This document shows positions 59,576 through 64,000 of a DNA stretch of 64,000 nt, in pieces. Under the pieces are notes generated by a model. It saw only the letters and a list, made by a program, of their open reading frames with translations. It did no database searches and was not told where the DNA came from. The stretch is from Bacillota bacterium. GTDB taxonomy: Bacteria; Bacillota; Clostridia; Lachnospirales; Lachnospiraceae. The number at the start of each line of letters is the position of its first letter. The stretch's first letter is position 1. A program made the translations under genes and the position numbers. The stretch is from contig JAEZMV010000015.1 in the NCBI GenBank assembly GCA_023414875.1, positions 186,001 to 250,000 on the forward strand, in the 5' to 3' direction.

Positions 59576-61234
59576 TTATTTATACTGATATAAGAACCTC
59601 TCCATATAATACAGAAACACCTGATTATAGTATCCTGAAAAGTAAAAGTCACTGGCATGACCACCAAAGGGCATCTCTATGATTGCACATTGATTGTTTC
59701 CCGCTTTCAGATAGGAAGCACGGAACTTCTCAGAAATATTACTGTTTACCAACCCATCATGGCTACCTTGAAAAATTAGGCATGGTGGGCTTTTTTTATC
59801 AACAAGAAGAACCGGATCTACCAATGCCTCTTCTCCTGCGATATCTAATTCCAGCGATAATTTATTTGCCGGATAAAACGGTATCACTCCCTTTACCGAC
59901 AGCTTAGGATTTAGCAAATCCTGATACTTATTACTCGACAATGCCAGGCCGGTTACAAGTGCCAGATGTCCACCTGCAGAACCTCCCGATATAAAAACCG
60001 AATCAAGATTAGCCTGATAATCATCTGCATGCTCTGCCAAATAATTTGTGAAAATACCGATGTGCCTTACCATATCATCAATTGAAAAATCATTACTAAT
60101 AGTTTTAGGAACCGGTGCTATATTAAAATAGCTCTTAAAATTATTTAAACCGTATTGAATATCAAATACCACATAACCCTGAGCTGCAAAATATTTATTC
60201 ATCTGTGCAAAATTAAAAGCTCCTTTATCTCCGCTGGTCCAGCCCCCTCCATGAATTCTTATGAGGACTGAGTTTTCACCGGGAAGCTTCGTAGCATCAC
60301 CTTCCGGCATATATACATCAAAATGCAATTCTAAACCTTTATCCACTCCCTCCGTTCCCAGATAAAACAATACATTTTCTTTTAAATGATAGCTTTTGGA
60401 GGGCGTACCAAAAAAATACTCCGGTAACGAGAACGGAAGTTTACGAAAAGCTGCGGTAGAATAAATAGGATTCGCTTTATATTCAGCTGAAAATACCTTT
60501 TTATAATTACCTTCAGCTTTATTCATTAGTGAAGGGATATAAAAAAACGGAAGCATAAAAATCACAAACATAATTATAGTAATTGTAAAAACAATCGAAT
60601 AATAAAGGTGATACTTCTTCCGATTCAGAAGTTTCATAATCAATGTGCCTATACTTAAAAAGGCAATGGCATAAAACAGAGCATATTCCGATAAAAATGC
60701 TTCAATTAAGTAATTCTTTTCAACCTTTAATAGACTGATCGCAAGAAAAAGTCCACCGTAAAGAATTGCACTAAGAAAAATAATAACTCCATTTTTTACA
60801 CTGATTCCTCTATTACTGATACTATTATCCATACTACTAATTGGTTTATCCTGTTTCTTCACATCAGCTATGCAATGATATGATAAAAGTCCACCAAGGA
60901 AAAATAATGATAATATCATTAATATAGATATGGTACTTTGGGAATTCATGTTGAAAGGATTTAGGGATACTATCGTGTTAATTATTAGAACCATATACAT
61001 CCATAATGCCGATAGTATAAGATATGTATAACTTAGGACTTTTTGTTTTTTCTCCATCGCAGCAAACAGTATATTAACCAGAAATGTAATAATCATTAGA
61101 ACACCATACATATTCCAGAAAAAGTTCATTTGCTGATAGAATAGGTAAATAATCCCTAGTAAGAGCGATAATACGTTAAGTACAAATGCAGTTTTCAAAA
61201 CTGGTATAAAGTTTGTAGCTTTGTTTTTATTCAT
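59576..61234 (-). CDS. membrane protein fused to an alpha/beta-hydrolase (esterase) domain
   Basis: 552 residues. The N-terminal 240 residues hold about seven membrane helices. After about residue 245 an extracytoplasmic or cytosolic alpha/beta hydrolase follows. It has the oxyanion HGGGW, the nucleophile elbow GGSAGGHLAL (Ser419), and an Asp in FQGSHDGLVN and His in PFGGHASDF completing the triad. This matches BD-FAE/HSL-like esterases. AGGAG lies 10 bases before the ATG. The fusion suggests a membrane-proximal acyl or carbohydrate esterase. Substrate unknown. Confidence 0.85.
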   Translation of the reverse strand: MNKNKATNFIPVLKTAFVLNVLSLLLGIIYLFYQQMNFFWNMYGVLMIITFLVNILFAAMEKKQKVLSYTYLILSALWMYMVLIINTIVSLNPFNMNSQSTISILMILSLFFLGGLLSYHCIADVKKQDKPISSMDNSISNRGISVKNGVIIFLSAILYGGLFLAISLLKVEKNYLIEAFLSEYALFYAIAFLSIGTLIMKLLNRKKYHLYYSIVFTITIIMFVIFMLPFFYIPSLMNKAEGNYKKVFSAEYKANPIYSTAAFRKLPFSLPEYFFGTPSKSYHLKENVLFYLGTEGVDKGLELHFDVYMPEGDATKLPGENSVLIRIHGGGWTSGDKGAFNFAQMNKYFAAQGYVVFDIQYGLNNFKSYFNIAPVPKTISNDFSIDDMVRHIGIFTNYLAEHADDYQANLDSVFISGGSAGGHLALVTGLALSSNKYQDLLNPKLSVKGVIPFYPANKLSLELDIAGEEALVDPVLLVDKKSPPCLIFQGSHDGLVNSNISEKFRASYLKAGNNQCAIIEMPFGGHASDFYFSGYYNQVFLYYMERFLYQYK

Positions 61235-61341
61235 ACATAATCAGCTCCTATACTCTCACTTTAAGTATATCGTCGCTGCTATAAAAAAATACACATTACT
61301 GTGACTTGCATAAGATGTATATCCAATGATGGCTATTTCTA

Positions 61342-61827
61342 CTACGGTACACGGGATGGATTGATCGGATAATTTCTTGTACTGATTGATGCAATCCATT
61401 CTCTAACCAGCTTCTGTCCGGCGGTTGTATTCCAATCTCTTTCCAAGTCCAAATGACACTTTTCTCCCATACTCTTCCGTAGATGATGGCAGTAACGGCA
61501 TTCGATCGGCTGAAGACCGGTTCCATGGAGTTCACATAACCCGTTAACTAAAAAATTACACCCATTCTGAGCGAATTCCTGTAGAGCATAATATCGCTCA
61601 CATCCTTTAAAAGCGGGTGATAACACCCCAAAGGTAAAGTCAGGGGCCAATTCCAGCATCATACGATTGCTATAACCTGCTTTCACTGCCTTCGAAGCCT
61701 CTTCCACAGTCCACCAACCGGGACGGATACAATATGCTTTACATATGTTACAGTCGCAAGGATCTGAAGGCGGGTATTTTTCGTATATGGATTGAAAAAC
61801 TTTCTTTTTTTTCATACAGATGTACAT
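61342..61827 (-). CDS. YkgJ-like cysteine-cluster protein
   Basis: 161 residues with many cysteines. CDCNICKAYC near the start and further cysteines in GCNFLVNGLCELHGTGLQPIECRYCHH form the YkgJ-type (UPF0153) cluster, which probably binds zinc or an Fe-S centre. Two starts are possible, 61827 (GGGAG only 1 base away) or 61815 (13 bases away); neither spacing is ideal. No partner is apparent. Confidence 0.72.
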   Translation of the reverse strand: MYICMKKKKVFQSIYEKYPPSDPCDCNICKAYCIRPGWWTVEEASKAVKAGYSNRMMLELAPDFTFGVLSPAFKGCERYYALQEFAQNGCNFLVNGLCELHGTGLQPIECRYCHHLRKSMGEKCHLDLERDWNTTAGQKLVREWIASISTRNYPINPSRVP

Positions 61828-61910
61828 TCTCCCTACATAGTCCTAAATATTAATATTAATTTTCCAATAAGTTTCATATATTAATGTAGTATATATTGGA
61901 GGATTAAATA

Positions 61911-62546
61911 ATGTTTAATAACAAAGAAGAACAACTGCCTTATAAAAAAATGACTTTGACCGGCAAGGGACAAGTAGCAGTAAATCCTGATGTAGCTATC
62001 GTCAGATTAGGGGTTCAGACCACAGGAGATAATGTAACTACAGCACAAGCAGAAAATGCGAGAATAAGCCAGCAGGTAATCAATTCGCTAAAGCAACTAG
62101 GTATTTCGGATATTAAAACAGTTCAATACCAGATTGAAAAAATAATTGATTATGAAAACGGTAACCGAATAGACCGGGGATATATGGTAAGAAATATTTT
62201 CGAATTACGAATCATGGATATGAATTTGGTTGGAGTGGCCATCGATACTGCTGTTTATAATGGTGCTAATGTGGTAGAATTTATTAATTTCGATGTAAAT
62301 GATACGGAGCTCTATTATCAGCAGGCTCTAAATCTAGCTGTAAAGAATGCTTTCCAAAAGGCAAAAAGCATTTCCTCAAGTCTTAGAATTATGTTTGATC
62401 CTATTCCTATAAGAATTACTGAGGTAAGTAACCAACCCATTCCTTTTTCACCTACCATTGCCTTAAGAGAAGGAGCATTTGCTACTCCGATTGAGCCGGG
62501 ATCAAAACAAATTGAAGCTAATGTGATTGTAGAATTTACATATTAA
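61911..62546 (+). CDS. SIMPL-domain (DUF541) protein
   Basis: 211 residues. TLTGKGQVAVNPDVAIVRLGVQT and the second half with FQKAKSISSSLRI show the SIMPL/DUF541 domain found in oxidative-stress and surface proteins such as Bp26. Unlike many homologues it has no signal peptide, so it is probably cytoplasmic. GGAGG precedes the ATG. Monocistronic. Confidence 0.85.
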   Translation: MFNNKEEQLPYKKMTLTGKGQVAVNPDVAIVRLGVQTTGDNVTTAQAENARISQQVINSLKQLGISDIKTVQYQIEKIIDYENGNRIDRGYMVRNIFELRIMDMNLVGVAIDTAVYNGANVVEFINFDVNDTELYYQQALNLAVKNAFQKAKSISSSLRIMFDPIPIRITEVSNQPIPFSPTIALREGAFATPIEPGSKQIEANVIVEFTY

Positions 62547-62738
62547 TTCCATATTCTACCACTTTTTATCAAATTTATCAATACATCTATAGTTAAAATG
62601 CTAACATTTTGCATGATTTTATAATTACACAGTATTTATTGACTAAGAGCCAGAAAAGAGGAGGAAGCATAATTGCTTCCTCCTCAGATGATTCACATAA
62701 ATACAATGACGTTATATCCTGCCAGTTTACCAAACTTA
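62547..62738. other. intergenic region with one strong hairpin
   Basis: Between the SIMPL gene and the broken small gene. It holds the hairpin at 62658-62685 and nothing else that I can support. Confidence 0.5.
62658..62685. terminator. perfect 12-bp hairpin
   Basis: GAGGAGGAAGCA (62658-62669) pairs with TGCTTCCTCCTC (62674-62685) around TAAT. On the minus strand TTTT follows, so it probably ends the lytic transglycosylase transcript. Confidence 0.75.
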
Positions 62739-62910
62739 TCAGTTACACAGCCTATCAACTAATTCATACAACATAATATCTAAGTTTTTACCTAACTTCG
62801 CTATATAGATATGAACGCTTTCTCTTATCTTAGTATTTCTCTCTGAAGTGATACCACAGACGAGTGCATCTAATCCTGAGGCTTACTTCAAGGAAACGCT
62901 TATATATCAT
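62739..62910 (-). pseudogene. frame-disrupted small gene behind the lytic transglycosylase
   Basis: ATG 62910 opens MIYKRFLEV; one base later the next frame reads on as SGLDALVCG, ITSERNTKIRESVHIYIAKLG, and LYELVDRLCN to a TGA at 62739. Dropping one A in GTAAGCC joins the two into a 56-residue protein with natural codon use. It lies 18 bases after the transglycosylase stop and before a terminator. It could be a recent frameshift, a sequencing error or (less likely) programmed shifting. I do not recognise the protein. Confidence 0.5.
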
Positions 62911-62928
62911 TTATCTCTGTTTCAATGA

Positions 62929-63729
62929 TTATAGAAATTTTGTATCCTTTATTAAATTCATTACCGGTAAGTTATAGTTAATTTCTTTTGAGGTTAATAA
63001 TGACTGCTTCTCTTCTGCTTCTTTCGTCTTCTCTTCTGTGATCAGCAAATCAATAAATCTTAGATAATCCTCGTACGAAAATAGTAATTCCAGATCCTGA
63101 ATAACCTGACCCGTACCGACTTGATCTGCTATCAGATAAGAATAGTTGCTTCGTACTGGAGTAGCCGGTGTAGAAGCAGCGATCTGATTAGTGACTGTAG
63201 TCTTATTTTTCACAGAAGTAGTACCATTAGAGGTTATTTGGATATCTCCCTCACCCATAAATTTCATAACTTTTTTTACATAATTCTGTGTTTCCTTAAA
63301 CGGAGGAATCCCTCCATATTTTTTAACATTTCCACTGCCAGCATTATATGCTGCTAAAGCCAAACGGGTATCTCCATCGTATTTCTTTAGTAATTCTGCA
63401 ATGTATTTAGAACCACCCATAATATTTTGCTCCGGATCAAAGGAATCCGTAACACCAAGGCTTTTTGCTGTAGCCGGCATCAGCTGCATTACACCTTGTG
63501 CACCGCATCTGGAAACAGCATTTGGATTAAAATCAGATTCAGCTTTTCCAATTGCTTTCAATAGTTCAACCGGAACATTATACTTCCTTGCAGCCTGATC
63601 AAATATCTCATCCATGCTCTTTGATTCTCCTAAAAAGGTTGAGAAATCAGAGCTGTTATCCGGATTGGTCTTACCTGAGTTGATATTATAATTATTTCTT
63701 ACAACAGATATTCCGTTAATTTCTGACAT
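62929..63729 (-). CDS. SLT-type lytic transglycosylase
   Basis: Cleaves peptidoglycan between MurNAc and GlcNAc. 266 residues. The catalytic Glu64 is in LLKAIGKAESDFNP, followed by GAQGVMQLMPATAKSLGV and LALAAYNAGSGNVKKYGGIPP, a complete Slt70-like goose-lysozyme set. The first 35 residues are polar and the protein has no signal peptide, and the C-terminal 90 residues are unrelated to the fold. Signal-less SLT proteins in clostridia are often linked to flagellar or spore export, but no such gene is in view. AAGGAG precedes the ATG. Confidence 0.9.
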   Translation of the reverse strand: MSEINGISVVRNNYNINSGKTNPDNSSDFSTFLGESKSMDEIFDQAARKYNVPVELLKAIGKAESDFNPNAVSRCGAQGVMQLMPATAKSLGVTDSFDPEQNIMGGSKYIAELLKKYDGDTRLALAAYNAGSGNVKKYGGIPPFKETQNYVKKVMKFMGEGDIQITSNGTTSVKNKTTVTNQIAASTPATPVRSNYSYLIADQVGTGQVIQDLELLFSYEDYLRFIDLLITEEKTKEAEEKQSLLTSKEINYNLPVMNLIKDTKFL

Positions 63730-64000
63730 AATTTCTCCTTAGTATTTCGATTAATCACGCTTTTAGGTTTCTAAAGATATTTTAAACTATTTTATGATAT
63801 TTTTCAACCAATTAAATAGACTCATTTTATCATATCAATTGAATTGAAAAGCGTTTTAATCACATACCACTTTTATATCAAAATGTGATAAACATTATTA
63901 GCATTCCTTAGGCATCATATTAAAAAAATTTATAAGGCTAGGCTGAAATATATAAAACTGACGCAGCTGTCAAGCCTGATCCAACACTGCAAAATACCAG
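63730..64000. other. right edge, promoter region of the transglycosylase
   Basis: Contains the minus promoter at 63779-63807 and AT-rich sequence. No gene is seen to the window end. Confidence 0.5.
63779..63807 (-). promoter_or_regulatory. promoter of the lytic transglycosylase gene
   Basis: TTGAAA (63807-63802), 17-base spacer, TAAAAT (63784-63779), about 50 bases before the ATG. Confidence 0.65.

Overview
The window is AT-rich (visibly about one third GC) and almost fully coding, with strong GGAGG-type ribosome sites, TTGACA/TATAAT promoters and hairpin terminators. A T-box-controlled tryptophan operon, PdxS/PdxT vitamin B6 synthesis, MerR/TetR-controlled ABC exporters and a YicI-type alpha-xylosidase all point to an anaerobic clostridial Firmicute, most likely Lachnospiraceae-like. 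That placement is inference from gene content and style. I saw no rRNA, tRNA, CRISPR array, phage or insertion sequence.  Layout. 0.3-4.5 kb: a YbdG-type mechanosensitive channel and a P-type Ca2+-ATPase. 4.7-21.2 kb: a defence/efflux block with four ABC exporter systems. These are a TetR-ATPase-two-permease operon, a MacB/FtsX-type pair with a divergent TetR, a DrrAB-like pair with its own MerR, and a second FtsX-type pair. MsrA, a cation/H+ antiporter and a TipA-like MerR lie among them. Several control regions are readable: three MerR-type promoters with 19-bp spacers, an array of TetR operators over two back-to-back promoters, and an inverted repeat on an autoregulated tetR promoter. 21.2-29.3 kb: trpEGDCFBA plus a divergent second trpD-like gene, all behind a tryptophan T-box. 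29.5-34.1 kb: a YbcI-like protein, purE, and a DUF4914-like P-loop protein with a permease. Two direct copies of a 125-bp three-hairpin repeat lie between purE and the DUF4914-like gene.  34.2-40.0 kb: a secreted Ig-like/trypsin-fold protease, a radical SAM protein, an inverted third copy of the 125-bp repeat, and alpha-xylosidase. 40.4-46.5 kb: a Nim-like flavoprotein, a tocopherol-cyclase-like protein, a DUF2892 membrane protein, pdxST with a divergent MocR-type pdxR, and a YgjP-like metallopeptidase. 46.8-51.5 kb: housekeeping and accessory genes (DUF5658-like, HAD phosphatase, PfkB kinase, UvsE, PlsY). 51.6-56.8 kb: the least explained block. A MoxR-like AAA+ ATPase, a metallopeptidase-VWA protein and a small unknown protein form one transcription unit. 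Two further unknown proteins follow behind a separate promoter. Between the units lie a tandem repeat and a pair of facing promoters that may make an antisense or small RNA. 57-64 kb: a DUF2007-like protein, a truncated PII remnant, a P-loop kinase, a membrane-bound Xre regulator, a membrane/esterase fusion, a YkgJ-like cysteine-cluster protein, a SIMPL-domain protein, a frame-disrupted small gene and a lytic transglycosylase.  Many starts are set downstream of the longest reading frame because a clear ribosome binding site sits before an internal ATG. These choices are noted per gene. Family names come from motif recognition, not database searches.
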